Shown here: in pieces, positions 46,222 through 55,876 of the stretch | Numbering within the stretch: position 1 is the first letter of the stretch | Layout: every line of letters starts with the position of its first letter | From: Pseudomonadota bacterium | GTDB taxonomy: Bacteria; Desulfobacterota; Desulfobacteria; Desulfobacterales; RPRI01 | Reading direction: 5' to 3' | Assembly (NCBI GenBank): GCA_018817425.1 | Contig: JAHITX010000030.1 | Location: 1-64,000, forward strand | Length of the DNA: 64,000 bases | The notes under the pieces: generated by a model | Seen by the model: only the letters and a program-made list of their open reading frames with translations | What the model was told of the DNA's origin: nothing | Databases searched by the model: none | Translations under genes and position numbers: made by a program

Positions 46222-47358
46222 ATGAAAGTGCCTCTTCTAGATTTAAAAGCACAATATAACAGCATTAAAGAAGAAATATTAAAAATAACCGCCGAAATAT
46301 ATGAAAGCCAGTATTTTATCCTGGGTCCGCATGTAGAAAAACTGGAAAATGAGATAGCAAACTATTGTTCAACAAAATATGCTCTCGGGGTATCATCAGG
46401 CACTGATGCGCTTCTTCTTGCACTTATGGCATCAGGCATAGGGCCTGGAGATAGTGTGATCACCTCACCCTATACTTTTTTTGCAACAGCCGGAGCAATA
46501 GTTAGAACCGGTGCAAAACCGATTTTTGCAGATATTGATCCGGACACTTATAATATTTCTCCTGATAAGATATCAGAAACAATTTCCTCAATGAAACAAA
46601 ATGAGCGGGAAACCTTAAAGGCCATTATGCCTGTTCATCTTTACGGTCAGTGTGCAGACATAGGGGCTATACTTGAAATTGCAGAAAATGCTAATCTTCT
46701 GGTAATAGAAGATGCAGCTCAGGCTATAGGTTCTGAATATAAAAAAAAGCGGGCCGGATCTTTTGGCGATTTCGGCTGTTTCTCATTTTTCCCTTCTAAA
46801 AATCTCGGGGCTTTTGGAGACGGAGGGATTATTACTACAAATTCTTCAACATTTTATGAAAAAATGCAAATACTAAGGGTTCATGGTTCCCATCCCAAAT
46901 ATTACCACAAATATATAGGCGGTAATTTCAGGCTTGACGCTCTTCAGGCTGCAATTGTATCAGTTAAATTAAAATATCTTGACCAATGGACTGCCGCAAG
47001 GCAAAATAATGCACAAAAATACAGACTGCTATTTGACAAAGCCGGTCTTTCTGAAAGAATAACTCTTCCTCCTGAAAAAGAAAACCGCCATATATATAAT
47101 CAGTTTATAATAAAAGTGTCCGGAAAAAGAGATGAACTAAGATCTTATTTAAATGATGCCGGAATAGGCACTGAAATTTACTATCCGGTCCCACTCCATC
47201 TTCAGGAATGTTTTTCGTCTCTTGGCTATAAAAAAGGCGATATGCCTGTTTCGGAGGATTCTTCCGCAAATACTATTGCATTGCCCATTTACCCCGAACT
47301 TACAGACGATATGCAGATTTATGTGGTAGAAGAAATAAAAAAGTTTTATCAAATTTAG
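46222..47358 (+). CDS. DegT/DnrJ/EryC1/StrS-family sugar aminotransferase (first of two)
   Basis: 378 aa from ATG at 46222 (MKVPLLDLKAQYNSIKEE). PLP-fold markers: GTDALLLAL, ViEDAAQAIGSEYK, and the lysine of FFPSKNLGAFGDGG, which forms the Schiff base. Such enzymes aminate 3- or 4-keto nucleotide sugars. A paralogue lies at 55877-56986; this copy is separated from the Wlb-like genes, so its sugar substrate is open. Confidence 0.88.
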   Translation: MKVPLLDLKAQYNSIKEEILKITAEIYESQYFILGPHVEKLENEIANYCSTKYALGVSSGTDALLLALMASGIGPGDSVITSPYTFFATAGAIVRTGAKPIFADIDPDTYNISPDKISETISSMKQNERETLKAIMPVHLYGQCADIGAILEIAENANLLVIEDAAQAIGSEYKKKRAGSFGDFGCFSFFPSKNLGAFGDGGIITTNSSTFYEKMQILRVHGSHPKYYHKYIGGNFRLDALQAAIVSVKLKYLDQWTAARQNNAQKYRLLFDKAGLSERITLPPEKENRHIYNQFIIKVSGKRDELRSYLNDAGIGTEIYYPVPLHLQECFSSLGYKKGDMPVSEDSSANTIALPIYPELTDDMQIYVVEEIKKFYQI

Positions 47359-47412
47359 ATACCAAGCTTAAAATGTCAGATAATACTATGAGGTTTGATT
47401 TGCCTAAAATCA

Positions 47413-47441
47413 TTGACATATCAGTAAATTTTTGATTTTAT
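47413..47441 (+). promoter_or_regulatory. Candidate sigma-70 promoter of the EPS export operon
   Basis: TTGACA (47413-47418), 17-nt spacer, TTTTAT (47436-47441; 4 of 6 consensus bases), about 60 bp before the export lipoprotein gene. It lies in the only sizeable gap (145 bp) between the aminotransferase and the export genes. Confidence 0.5.
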
Positions 47442-47503
47442 TACCAGGAATTTCATAAAAACCTTTTCAACAATAATCAAATTGTTATATGGGAAATTTA
47501 AAT

Positions 47504-48118
47504 ATGAAAATTCATAAAAAACTAAATTTTATAATTACATTATTTTTTTTGATTGCTTTACTCCCGGCATGTACTTCATTCAAACCAAAAAATGATTTAA
47601 CCCCACCCGTAAAAACAGTCGATAAAACTGCTGTTGATAGTAATACTTATATTATAGGTGCGGAAGATGTCCTTGATATCTTTGTCTGGAGGGAAGAATC
47701 TTTGACAAAATCCGTTACTGTCAGGATGGATGGGAAAATATCATTACCTCTTACAGACGATATCCAGGCCGCAGGTCTTACACCTTTACAACTTAAAGAA
47801 GTTATAACAACCAAGCTTAAAAACTTCATTGGAAACCCGACAATCTCTGTAACAGTAACTCAGGCAAACAGTTATAAAGTATATGTCACCGGCCAGGTAA
47901 AAAATCCAGGGGTTTTCAAACTTCGCAGTGAGACTTCCTTTTTGCAACTAATAGTCATGATAGGAGGTTTTACCGACTGGGCAGATCAGAAAAATATTGA
48001 GATTATAAGAAAAGAAAACGGAATGGAAAAAAGAATTCCGATAAATTATGAGAAAATTATTGAAGGAAAAGAGCCTGATATTGCAATTAAAAACGGAGAC
48101 GCAGTGATTGTGCCATGA
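47504..48118 (+). CDS. Polysaccharide export outer-membrane lipoprotein (Wza/BexD-like)
   Basis: 204 aa from ATG at 47504 (GGGA at 47491-47494); an ATG 15 nt upstream is possible. Lipobox LPAC (C23). Poly_export domain (YIIGAEDVLDIFVW, RMDGKISLPL) and one SLBB domain (SYKVYVTGQVKNPGVFKL). Short form as found in exosortase-linked EPS loci. Forms the outer-membrane export channel. Its stop overlaps the next start (ATGA). Confidence 0.92.
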   Translation: MKIHKKLNFIITLFFLIALLPACTSFKPKNDLTPPVKTVDKTAVDSNTYIIGAEDVLDIFVWREESLTKSVTVRMDGKISLPLTDDIQAAGLTPLQLKEVITTKLKNFIGNPTISVTVTQANSYKVYVTGQVKNPGVFKLRSETSFLQLIVMIGGFTDWADQKNIEIIRKENGMEKRIPINYEKIIEGKEPDIAIKNGDAVIVP

Positions 48119-49437
48119 AGAAAATATTTTTGACGATATATTTTTATAATTTATCACATAAGATGTGTGTTCTGCCAATTAAGCCCCTGATGCTTTTTGT
48201 ACTGATTATATTTGCACCGGTGGTTGCTTTTTCTGCCGACACATTTTCACAAGACAGGTTTCATCCTTATATTTCTGTAGAAGAAGAGTATAATGACAAC
48301 CTTGATCTTACATCAAACAATAAAAAAAAAGATTTTATTACTACAATCAAGCCCGGTCTGAAATATTCAAATATGGATACATTTTCTGGGATAGACCTTG
48401 ATTATAATGCCGGTTTTGTGTTTTACGGGCAACATGAGAATTTAAACTATATTAGCCACAATGCTTCATTAAATGCCAAATATCTTACAAAAGAGCATTT
48501 CAATTTCTTTCTAAAAGACTCTTTCATCCGTTCGGATGATCCAAGAGAAAGGGAATACTTTACACCCGCGGAGGAAAACAAGTTTGTTCTTTCCACTGAA
48601 ACACAAAGAGAAAAATACTGGCGGAATGTTTTATCACCTACTGTAGAATACCAGTTCGGACCACAAAACCGGATCGGAGTCAATTATCGAAACAATATAT
48701 ACAGGATAGACAGCTCTAATCCGGATGACAGCCAGGAAGATTTTGTTAATCCTTTTTTTTCATGGAAGCTTGATCAGAAAAATGACATCTATTTAGATTA
48801 TGGTTATACTATCGGAAATTTTGAAAGCTCTGCAGATTTTACAAGCCATAAAGCAACTATGCGTTACACAAACCATTTTGGTCCAAAATCGTCGGTTTTT
48901 GGAGAATACAATTTTTCAACGCGAAACTTTGATCCTCCAAGTGTTGATTACGATATCCATCAACCATTTATTGGCGTATCTTATTCCTTCAACCCAAATT
49001 TTGATGCAAGCGCCCAGATAGGATATTTTGTTAAAGATCCGGAAACCGGTTCACGTACAGACGGTATGAGTTATAAAGCCGGGATAACTAACCGGAATGT
49101 AAAAACTTCATATGTACTAAGCTTGCAGGGCGGATATAATGAAGATTATTTTACTTCAGAAAATCTGGGATTCAGCCGATATCACAGATTAACAGGATCC
49201 ATAACACATTCACTTGCTATGAGAACTTCTCTTGGCTTATATGGAAATGTTGAGCGATCCACGTTTGATACCGGCAAGAAAGACTGGATATGGGGTACAG
49301 GTTGTAATCTGTCACACAAACCTTTGAAATGGCTGACATTATATCTGGACATATCGCACAAAAACAAAGATTCCAACATATCTACAGATGATTACACTGA
49401 AAACAGGGGAATTTTTAAAATCACTGCAACGTACTAA
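48115..49437 (+). CDS. Outer-membrane beta-barrel protein of the EPS locus
   Basis: 440 aa. Hydrophobic signal at ~22-41 (cleavage after FSA), so the real start may be the ATG at 48163. After ISVEEEYNDNLDLTS follow regularly alternating strands to the C-terminus (KITATY). The opening 'EEYNDN' pattern and its place between export lipoprotein and chain-length protein match the uncharacterised barrel family that accompanies exosortase/PEP-CTERM EPS loci (TIGR03016-like). Presumed role: secretion of the polymer across the outer membrane. Translationally coupled to the upstream gene. Confidence 0.8.
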   Translation: MKKIFLTIYFYNLSHKMCVLPIKPLMLFVLIIFAPVVAFSADTFSQDRFHPYISVEEEYNDNLDLTSNNKKKDFITTIKPGLKYSNMDTFSGIDLDYNAGFVFYGQHENLNYISHNASLNAKYLTKEHFNFFLKDSFIRSDDPREREYFTPAEENKFVLSTETQREKYWRNVLSPTVEYQFGPQNRIGVNYRNNIYRIDSSNPDDSQEDFVNPFFSWKLDQKNDIYLDYGYTIGNFESSADFTSHKATMRYTNHFGPKSSVFGEYNFSTRNFDPPSVDYDIHQPFIGVSYSFNPNFDASAQIGYFVKDPETGSRTDGMSYKAGITNRNVKTSYVLSLQGGYNEDYFTSENLGFSRYHRLTGSITHSLAMRTSLGLYGNVERSTFDTGKKDWIWGTGCNLSHKPLKWLTLYLDISHKNKDSNISTDDYTENRGIFKITATY

Positions 49438-49475
49438 TAAAAATACAACAAACCATAGAGCCGGAAATAAAAACC

Positions 49476-50987
49476 ATGATTAATTCAGCACGTTCTTACA
49501 GCATCATTGATTATGTTGAAATATTGAAAAGAAGAATCTGGTATTTTATTATTCCTTTTTTTATCATACTGCCAGGCACTATACTTTATGCCGTCTATGC
49601 ACCCAGAATATATAAAGCGTCAACGCTTGTTCTTGTTTCACCGCAAAAGGTTCCGGAAGCATTTGTTCAATCCACTGTAACATCACACATCGAAGAGCGT
49701 TTACAGTCTATTTCAAAAGAGGTAATGAGCAGGACCCGACTGGAACAGGTAATGGATGAATTTAAGTTATACCGTGAAGAAAGCAAAAAACTTTCAAAGG
49801 AACAACTTGTTGGGTTGATGCAAAAAAATATCACAGTCGAACTTCCTTCCAGAAAAGAAGAAAAAACATTTTTTACCATAGCATATACCGGCATAAATCC
49901 GGAAATTGTCGCTACCGTTGCCAACAGATTAACATCTCTTTTCATTGAAGAGAATCTCAAGCTAAGAGAGCAGCAGGCAACCGGAACAACGGAATTTTTG
50001 ACAGCTGAACTTGCTTCTTCAAAAAAAAGGCTGGAAGAACTGGAAATGATAGTCAGCCGGTATAAAAAACGATATATGGGCGAATTGCCGGAGCAACTTG
50101 ACACCAGCTTGAAAATTCTGGAGCAGCTTCAAAACCAGTACCAGAGAATAGGAGAAAATCTTAACGCAGCCCAGGACCGGAAATTATTTATTCAGAAGCA
50201 GATCTCAGATTTTGAATCGCCGGCTACAGCCTCGGAAACCGGAACAATCGGACTAAAAGATAATGCCCTGGCCGGACCTTTGTCTGCTTCTGCCAACAGA
50301 CTGGCACCAGCTCAATCCAGAGCAAAAAGCAAAAGTTCATATGAGTTGCAAAAAGATGAATTGACAAAACTTTTAGATGAATTAACATCCCAATACACTG
50401 AAAATCATCCTGACGTAATTACAACAAAGAAAAAGCTGGCCGATCTTGAATCCAAACATGAATCTGATGAAGAAACGGTTCAAGAGTCATACGATCTGAA
50501 AAAAGACCCTCGCTACATAGAATTAAACAAGCAGCTTCAGATGATAGATCTTGAGATAAAACAATATCAGTCCGAAATAACCGGCATATCAAAACAAATA
50601 ACTATCTACAGAACAAGGATTGAAAATATACCATCACGCGAGCAGGAAATGGCTTCGCTTATGCGGGAATACAGCAAAACAAAAGAAAATTATGAGACCT
50701 TGTTCAAAAAGAGCCAGGAAGCTCAGCAAGCGGAGAATCTGGAGTTTAAACAAAAAGGAGAACAATTTAAGATAATTGATCCAGCCCGTATTCCGGAAAA
50801 ACCATTCTCCCCGGATATTAAAAAAGTTCTTCTCATCGGTTTTGCTCTTTGTATAGGATGTAGCATCGGACTAGCCGTTTTACGTGAACAGATGGATACA
50901 TCTTTCCACGATGCGGAAGATGTTGAGCTGGTTCTTGGTCTGAGGGTAATCGCCACCATACCAAGTATTGAGAAAGAAGCAGCCTGA
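49476..50987 (+). CDS. Polysaccharide chain-length determinant (Wzz/GNVR type)
   Basis: 503 aa. Transmembrane helix at ~19-42, Wzz domain, a long coiled-coil middle (~160-420), and a second transmembrane helix (~448-468) followed by FHDAEDVELVLGLRVIATIP. The shape matches exosortase-linked chain-length proteins (TIGR03007-like) without a fused kinase; the separate kinase is at 51929. It controls polymer length and co-polymerase function in the inner membrane. Confidence 0.9.
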   Translation: MINSARSYSIIDYVEILKRRIWYFIIPFFIILPGTILYAVYAPRIYKASTLVLVSPQKVPEAFVQSTVTSHIEERLQSISKEVMSRTRLEQVMDEFKLYREESKKLSKEQLVGLMQKNITVELPSRKEEKTFFTIAYTGINPEIVATVANRLTSLFIEENLKLREQQATGTTEFLTAELASSKKRLEELEMIVSRYKKRYMGELPEQLDTSLKILEQLQNQYQRIGENLNAAQDRKLFIQKQISDFESPATASETGTIGLKDNALAGPLSASANRLAPAQSRAKSKSSYELQKDELTKLLDELTSQYTENHPDVITTKKKLADLESKHESDEETVQESYDLKKDPRYIELNKQLQMIDLEIKQYQSEITGISKQITIYRTRIENIPSREQEMASLMREYSKTKENYETLFKKSQEAQQAENLEFKQKGEQFKIIDPARIPEKPFSPDIKKVLLIGFALCIGCSIGLAVLREQMDTSFHDAEDVELVLGLRVIATIPSIEKEAA

Positions 50988-50989
50988 AA

Positions 50990-51919
50990 ATGTATAAAAA
51001 GTATTATGGTTTAATTAACAAACCTTTTGAAATAACACCTGATCCTGGATTTTTCTTTTTTAGTGAGAAACATAAAGAAGCACTTGCTCATCTTAAATAT
51101 GCAGTAAAGGAAGGAAAAGGGTTCAGCCTCATTACAGGAGAAGTAGGTACAGGGAAAACCACTCTCGTGCACATGCTTTTAAGTAATTTAGGTCCGAATG
51201 TTCGTACCGCTAATATTTTTAATCCTATAATGTCACCCGGTGATTTTATCACTTATGTTTGTATTGATCTTGGAATAAAAACAACTACTGATAAATCACG
51301 CGGGCATAATCTAATGTTGCTTTATAATTTTCTTCTGGATTGTTTTAATAAAAAGCAATTGGTTTTTTTGATAATCGATGAAGCCCAGTGCATGAACCCA
51401 AAAATCCTGGAAGAAGTCAGATTATTAACAAATTTTGAAACTTCAAAAAATAAGTTGCTCCATATAATTCTTCTGGGACAACCTGAATTAAACGAAACTA
51501 TAGCCGACACCCGATTCAGAGCCTTAAAACAAAGAATTACCGTTCGTTATAACTTGAGCGAATTTAATTTTAGTGAAACAAAAGAGTATATACAATACAG
51601 ACTTAAAAAAGCGGGAGGCCGTAATCTTTCTTTATTCGACAAAAACTCCATAAAAGAAATATATAAATATTCAAAAGGTACCCCCCGTTTGATAAATACC
51701 GTATGTGATAATGCTCTTATCATTGGATTTTCACGTAATTTAAGACGTATCGGGAAACCGGTTATTTTAGAAGCCATCAGAGATCTGGAAGGATTGCAGA
51801 AAAATAAGAAAAAATTAATTTTGCCCGTAATCTTTTTTGTTATTTTAATTCTTATGTGCACAACGGTTACCATATTTATAATTTATCCGGATTTTTTTGA
51901 TAAAATTATTAATTTTTAA
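50990..51919 (+). CDS. ExeA-like AAA ATPase of the EPS locus
   Basis: 309 aa. N-terminal YGLINKPFEITPDPGFFF, Walker A GEVGTGKTT (50-58), Walker B VFLIIDEAQ, arginine-rich sensor region (RFRALKQRITVRYNL), and a C-terminal transmembrane helix (~275-300). This is the pattern of the PEP-CTERM/exosortase-associated ATPase (TIGR03015-like). Full-length relatives carry a longer periplasmic C-terminus; here the protein stops just after the helix. It starts 2 nt after the chain-length gene. Confidence 0.88.
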   Translation: MYKKYYGLINKPFEITPDPGFFFFSEKHKEALAHLKYAVKEGKGFSLITGEVGTGKTTLVHMLLSNLGPNVRTANIFNPIMSPGDFITYVCIDLGIKTTTDKSRGHNLMLLYNFLLDCFNKKQLVFLIIDEAQCMNPKILEEVRLLTNFETSKNKLLHIILLGQPELNETIADTRFRALKQRITVRYNLSEFNFSETKEYIQYRLKKAGGRNLSLFDKNSIKEIYKYSKGTPRLINTVCDNALIIGFSRNLRRIGKPVILEAIRDLEGLQKNKKKLILPVIFFVILILMCTTVTIFIIYPDFFDKIINF

Positions 51920-51928
51920 AGGATTGTT

Positions 51929-52780
51929 ATGGGAAAAATATTTGAAGCGCTGCAAAAAGCAGAAGAAGAAAATATTCAGGCATCTACAGCGGAAACTATC
52001 GAATCCTCACCAGTTAACACTGTTTTTGACGACAAGCTAGTTTGCTATTTCCAGTCCGGTTCAATTGTTTCGGAACAGTTTAAAAAACTTAGAACATATC
52101 TTTTAATGCCTGCGCTTGGTGAAAAACCCAAAACAATTCTTATAACGAGCGCTTTTAGCGGGGAAGGCAAAAGCCTGATTGCAATAAACCTTGCTATTAC
52201 AATCGCTATGGAATTCCACAGCCACGCCCTTTTATTAGACTGCGATCTCAGGAATCCCTCACTTTCAAGGTGGTTTGGCGTCGATAAAGCTAAAGGTTTA
52301 TCGGATTATCTGCTGGGATATGCAGATTTACCGGATCTTATAATGAAAACTGGTATTGATAAGCTTAATATTCTTACCGGAGGCAGCAGCCAGGAAAATC
52401 CTGTTGAAATGATCGGTTCGAAAAAGATGGAAAGCCTCATTGACGAGTTGAAATCCCGCTATAGCGACCGGCATATTATACTTGATTCTTCCCCCGTGCT
52501 TGCAACAACAGAACCGCATGTACTTTACAAATTAGTTGACTGTATTATTCTTGTAATAAGGGCTGGCATAACACCAAGAGGGCCCATTCAACAGGCCATT
52601 AAGTTTCTTGGAAAAGACAAAATTATCGGCGTTGTTTTAAATGATATGAATTTTAAATCAGCTGCGCTTCGATCCCGGTATTTTGGGACCTCACAGTACT
52701 ATCCATATCATGGGAATGTTAAAAAAGATAAATCCAAAAGTTTTGGTCGTAAAATTAGCTCAAAGTTTAATAATAAATGA
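51929..52780 (+). CDS. BY-type tyrosine kinase (CpsD/CapB-like)
   Basis: 283 aa. Walker A SAFSGEGKS (74-82), Walker A' ALLLDCDLRNP and Walker B HIILDSSP identify a bacterial tyrosine kinase. The C-terminus has a modest tyrosine cluster (YFGTSQYYPYHG) as autophosphorylation site. It works with the chain-length protein to control polymer assembly. Last gene of the tightly packed export operon. Confidence 0.9.
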   Translation: MGKIFEALQKAEEENIQASTAETIESSPVNTVFDDKLVCYFQSGSIVSEQFKKLRTYLLMPALGEKPKTILITSAFSGEGKSLIAINLAITIAMEFHSHALLLDCDLRNPSLSRWFGVDKAKGLSDYLLGYADLPDLIMKTGIDKLNILTGGSSQENPVEMIGSKKMESLIDELKSRYSDRHIILDSSPVLATTEPHVLYKLVDCIILVIRAGITPRGPIQQAIKFLGKDKIIGVVLNDMNFKSAALRSRYFGTSQYYPYHGNVKKDKSKSFGRKISSKFNNK

Positions 52781-52847
52781 GAAAAATGAATAGTTGTCAT
52801 TTTTCAAGATTTCATACCCTGTATTATAAAAATTTTAACGCTTAAAA

Positions 52848-52863
52848 TGTGATATTTGTCACA
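52848..52863. promoter_or_regulatory. CRP/FNR-type operator
   Basis: TGTGATATTTGTCACA is a perfect TGTGA-N6-TCACA palindrome, preceded by AAA as in the CRP consensus. It lies 68 bp after the kinase stop and 214 bp before the sugar transferase gene, within a 296-bp very AT-rich gap, so cAMP- or other Crp-family control of that gene is plausible. A second imperfect pair GGTTAT/ATAACC lies near 53039-53064, close to the ribosome-binding site. Confidence 0.6.
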
Positions 52864-53076
52864 GACATAATTATTGTTAAATGTTATATAATTTATTATA
52901 ATAACAATAAGAATTATAATTATATATAATACTATACATATTAAGGGCTTATCCAAACTCTTTAAACATGACGAAATAAAAACATTTCGGTTATGATTGA
53001 AAAGTCTTTTTTATATAAGTATAAATATCGAACTACCGGTTATGAAACAATTGCCTTATAACCAAGGAGAATAGTA

Positions 53077-54261
53077 ATGAATTTTGAATCAAACCAGGAA
53101 GCTATGGATACATTAAACTTATCTGTAAAAAAATTTACAAAATTTCTTCATGATACATCTAAGGCGGTTACAGAACCTTTTTCCGAAGTAAGCCATATGT
53201 TTTTTGACATGACTCAGTTTCTCTATATGCTTAAGATAGAAAGAAAAAGAACAGAGCGATCAAACAAACCGTTCATTCTCATGCTGCTTGATATCTCAGA
53301 ACTACAAACCAAAAAAGATAAGGATTCTGCTGAAAAAATGAAACAAGTTCTTATTTCCTGTTTAAGAGAAACTGATATTAGTGGCTGGTATGAAACAAAT
53401 AAGATTATGGGCGCAATATTTACGGAAATAAATTCAATAGACGAAACTTCGATGGAAAGTATACTTAGAAAAGTATATGACAGTATCAATATCGCAATAG
53501 ATGTAGTACTGGCAAAAAAAATTAAAATATCAGTCCATGCTTTCCCGGAGGCAAATGGCGATTCGAAGATTAATGGCGGATTGTTTAATACAACTCTTTA
53601 TCCCGACCTTTCAAAACAGAGCATTTCAAAACAGGCAAAATCAATTTTAAAAATGATAATGGATTTTACAGGTAGTTTGTTTGCCCTTTTTTTTCTTGCT
53701 CCTGTTTTTTTTATTATTGCATTAGCCATAAAACTGACATCAAAAGGTCCGGTTTTTTTCAAGCAGGAAAGAATGGGATTAAACGGCAAGAAATTCTCCT
53801 TCTTAAAATTCAGATCAATGTATGAAAACAGTGATAGTCAATGCCATAAAGAATATATTGAAAAATTTATCGGGCAGGGTGATTCCGATCCAAATACTCC
53901 TGGGGTATATAAGTTATGTAATGATACACGAATTACACCACTAGGTAATTTCATTAGAAAAACAAGCCTTGATGAACTTCCTCAATTTATTAATGTGCTA
54001 AAAGGAGAAATGTCGCTTGTTGGACCGCGCCCTCCCATCCCTTATGAATGTGAGCTTTACGATATCTGGCACAAACGCAGATTGCTTTCCGCCAAACCAG
54101 GTATTACCGGGTTATGGCAGGTTACAGGAAGAAGCAAAACCACTTTTGATGAAATGGTTCGTCTTGATCTGAAATATATTAATAACTGGTCGTTGTGGCT
54201 TGATATTAAACTTCTTCTGAAAACCCCGCTTGTAATTCTCACCGGTGAGGGAGCACATTAA
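53077..54261 (+). CDS. Priming sugar transferase with N-terminal degenerate GGDEF-like domain
   Basis: 394 aa. C-terminal half (~185-394) is a bacterial sugar transferase (PglC/WcaJ type): membrane helix, KLTSKGPVFFKQERMGLNG, FLKFRSMYEN, TSLDELPQFINVLKGEMSLV, GPRPPIPYE, KPGITGLWQV. It puts the first sugar phosphate on undecaprenyl phosphate. The N-terminal part (~45-165) resembles a GGDEF domain: ERKRTERSNKPFILMLLDIS, then LRETDISGWYETNKIMGAIF, where the GGDEF motif would be is YETNKI, so it cannot be a normal cyclase. It may act as a sensor or binding domain. Ribosome-binding site AAGGAG. Confidence 0.87.
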   Translation: MNFESNQEAMDTLNLSVKKFTKFLHDTSKAVTEPFSEVSHMFFDMTQFLYMLKIERKRTERSNKPFILMLLDISELQTKKDKDSAEKMKQVLISCLRETDISGWYETNKIMGAIFTEINSIDETSMESILRKVYDSINIAIDVVLAKKIKISVHAFPEANGDSKINGGLFNTTLYPDLSKQSISKQAKSILKMIMDFTGSLFALFFLAPVFFIIALAIKLTSKGPVFFKQERMGLNGKKFSFLKFRSMYENSDSQCHKEYIEKFIGQGDSDPNTPGVYKLCNDTRITPLGNFIRKTSLDELPQFINVLKGEMSLVGPRPPIPYECELYDIWHKRRLLSAKPGITGLWQVTGRSKTTFDEMVRLDLKYINNWSLWLDIKLLLKTPLVILTGEGAH

Positions 54262-54388
54262 CCATAAACCGGGCAGGAGCAATCAAGGTTTGGGATTCGA
54301 GGATCAAAAAAAGAATAATCAAATATTATACATACCGCCTGAATACGAATCCATGATACAACCTACCCATTTATAAAAGGAATATTTT

Positions 54389-55393
54389 ATGATTCACGTT
54401 GGTGTAATTGGCTATGGCTACTGGGGCCCCAACCTTGTCAGAAACTTCAGCACTGCCGATGGTTCGGAAGTTTCTATCGTATGTGATACAAACAGCCAGT
54501 CTCTTAAGAAAGCACTCAAGAGACACCCCGGAATTAATACAACTACAGATTATAAAGAAGTAATTAAAGATCCAGGTATTGATGCAGTTGTAATAGCTAC
54601 TCCTGTATTCACACATTATGAACTTGCAAAAATGGCTCTTGAAGAAGGTAAAAATGTATTTATTGAAAAACCCTTCACATACTCCAGCAATGAGGCCCAG
54701 GATCTGGTCGAAATAGCTTTAAAGAAAAATCTTAAAATTATGGTGGACCACACATTTCTTTATACAGGTGCAGTAAGGAGGATAAAGCAGCTTGTTGATG
54801 ATAAAGTGCTGGGAAATCTTTACTACTATGACTCAACCAGGGTCAATCTGGGTCTCTTCCAACATGATGTTAATGTGGTATGGGATCTCGCTCCGCATGA
54901 TATTTCCATAATGCTGTATGTATTAGGTGAAAAACCGCAGGCTGTAATTGCCACAGGGGCAGAACACTTTGATCGAGGTCTGGAAGATGTTGCATACCTT
55001 ACATTTTACTTTTCCAATAATTTAATAGCACATATCAATGTAAACTGGCTCTCTCCCATAAAGATGCGAACAACACTAATCGGGGGCCAGAAAAAAATGC
55101 TTGTCTGGAATGATCTTGAACCTGATGAAAAGATAAAAATCTACGATAAAGGTGTCCAGGTAAAAACAAAAGAAGGACAATATAACCTGCTGGTATCCTA
55201 TCGTTCGGGAGACATGTGGGCACCTAAGATTGATCATACTGAAGCACTTCAACTCACTGTCGATAGTTTTATAAATTATTTAAATGGCGGCGGTAAAGTT
55301 GAAAATGATGGTGTTGCAGGGTATGAGGTGGTAAGAATGCTTGAAGCATCTACTGAATCACTCAAAAACAAAGGGAAATTAGTGCAGTTATGA
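54389..55393 (+). CDS. Gfo/Idh/MocA oxidoreductase, WlbA/WbpB-like
   Basis: 334 aa. Rossmann [15 protein letters not shown] at the N-terminus, [12 protein letters not shown] (EKP motif) and [13 protein letters not shown]. Similar to enzymes that oxidise C3 of UDP-GlcNAc-uronic acid (WlbA/WbpB). The next two genes are the acetyltransferase and aminotransferase of the same pathway, and the 3' end overlaps the acetyltransferase start by 4 nt, which supports the assignment. Confidence 0.85.
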   Translation: MIHVGVIGYGYWGPNLVRNFSTADGSEVSIVCDTNSQSLKKALKRHPGINTTTDYKEVIKDPGIDAVVIATPVFTHYELAKMALEEGKNVFIEKPFTYSSNEAQDLVEIALKKNLKIMVDHTFLYTGAVRRIKQLVDDKVLGNLYYYDSTRVNLGLFQHDVNVVWDLAPHDISIMLYVLGEKPQAVIATGAEHFDRGLEDVAYLTFYFSNNLIAHINVNWLSPIKMRTTLIGGQKKMLVWNDLEPDEKIKIYDKGVQVKTKEGQYNLLVSYRSGDMWAPKIDHTEALQLTVDSFINYLNGGGKVENDGVAGYEVVRMLEASTESLKNKGKLVQL

Positions 55394-55863
55394 ATTATCT
55401 CTGTATTGCCGATAATGTAATACTTGGAAATGATGTCACACTTTCAAAATTTATCAACCTTTATGGATGCACTATAGGCGATAATACAAAGATTGGTGCA
55501 TTTGTGGAAGTACAGAAGAATGCTTTTATAGGAAAGAACTGCAAAATATCAAGCCATTCTTTTATCTGTGAAGGAGTAACCATAGAAGACGAAGTGTTCA
55601 TAGGCCACAATGTAACTTTTATTAATGATAAAAAGCCACGGGCCACCACTAAAGATGGTAACTTACAGACTGAGTCCGATTGGAAGGTTGAGCCAACTCT
55701 TGTAAAAAGAGGAGCTTCTATAGGTTCTAGCAGCACAATTCTCTCCGAGATTACGATCGGAGAATATGCTATTATAGGTGCCGGAAGCGTTGTTACAAAA
55801 GATGTGCCACCGAATGCTGTTGTTGCCGGGAATCCGGCTAAAATACTCAAAAAAAAGGTTTGA
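55390..55863 (+). CDS. Hexapeptide-repeat N-acetyltransferase, WlbB/WbpD-like
   Basis: 157 aa. Left-handed beta-helix hexapeptides ([20 protein letters not shown]), then [14 protein letters not shown] and [20 protein letters not shown]. WbpD/WlbB enzymes acetylate the 3-amino group of UDP-2-acetamido-3-amino-glucuronate. Coupled to the oxidoreductase gene by an ATGA overlap. Confidence 0.9.
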   Translation: MNYLCIADNVILGNDVTLSKFINLYGCTIGDNTKIGAFVEVQKNAFIGKNCKISSHSFICEGVTIEDEVFIGHNVTFINDKKPRATTKDGNLQTESDWKVEPTLVKRGASIGSSSTILSEITIGEYAIIGAGSVVTKDVPPNAVVAGNPAKILKKKV

Positions 55864-55876
55864 GGTATAATTAATT

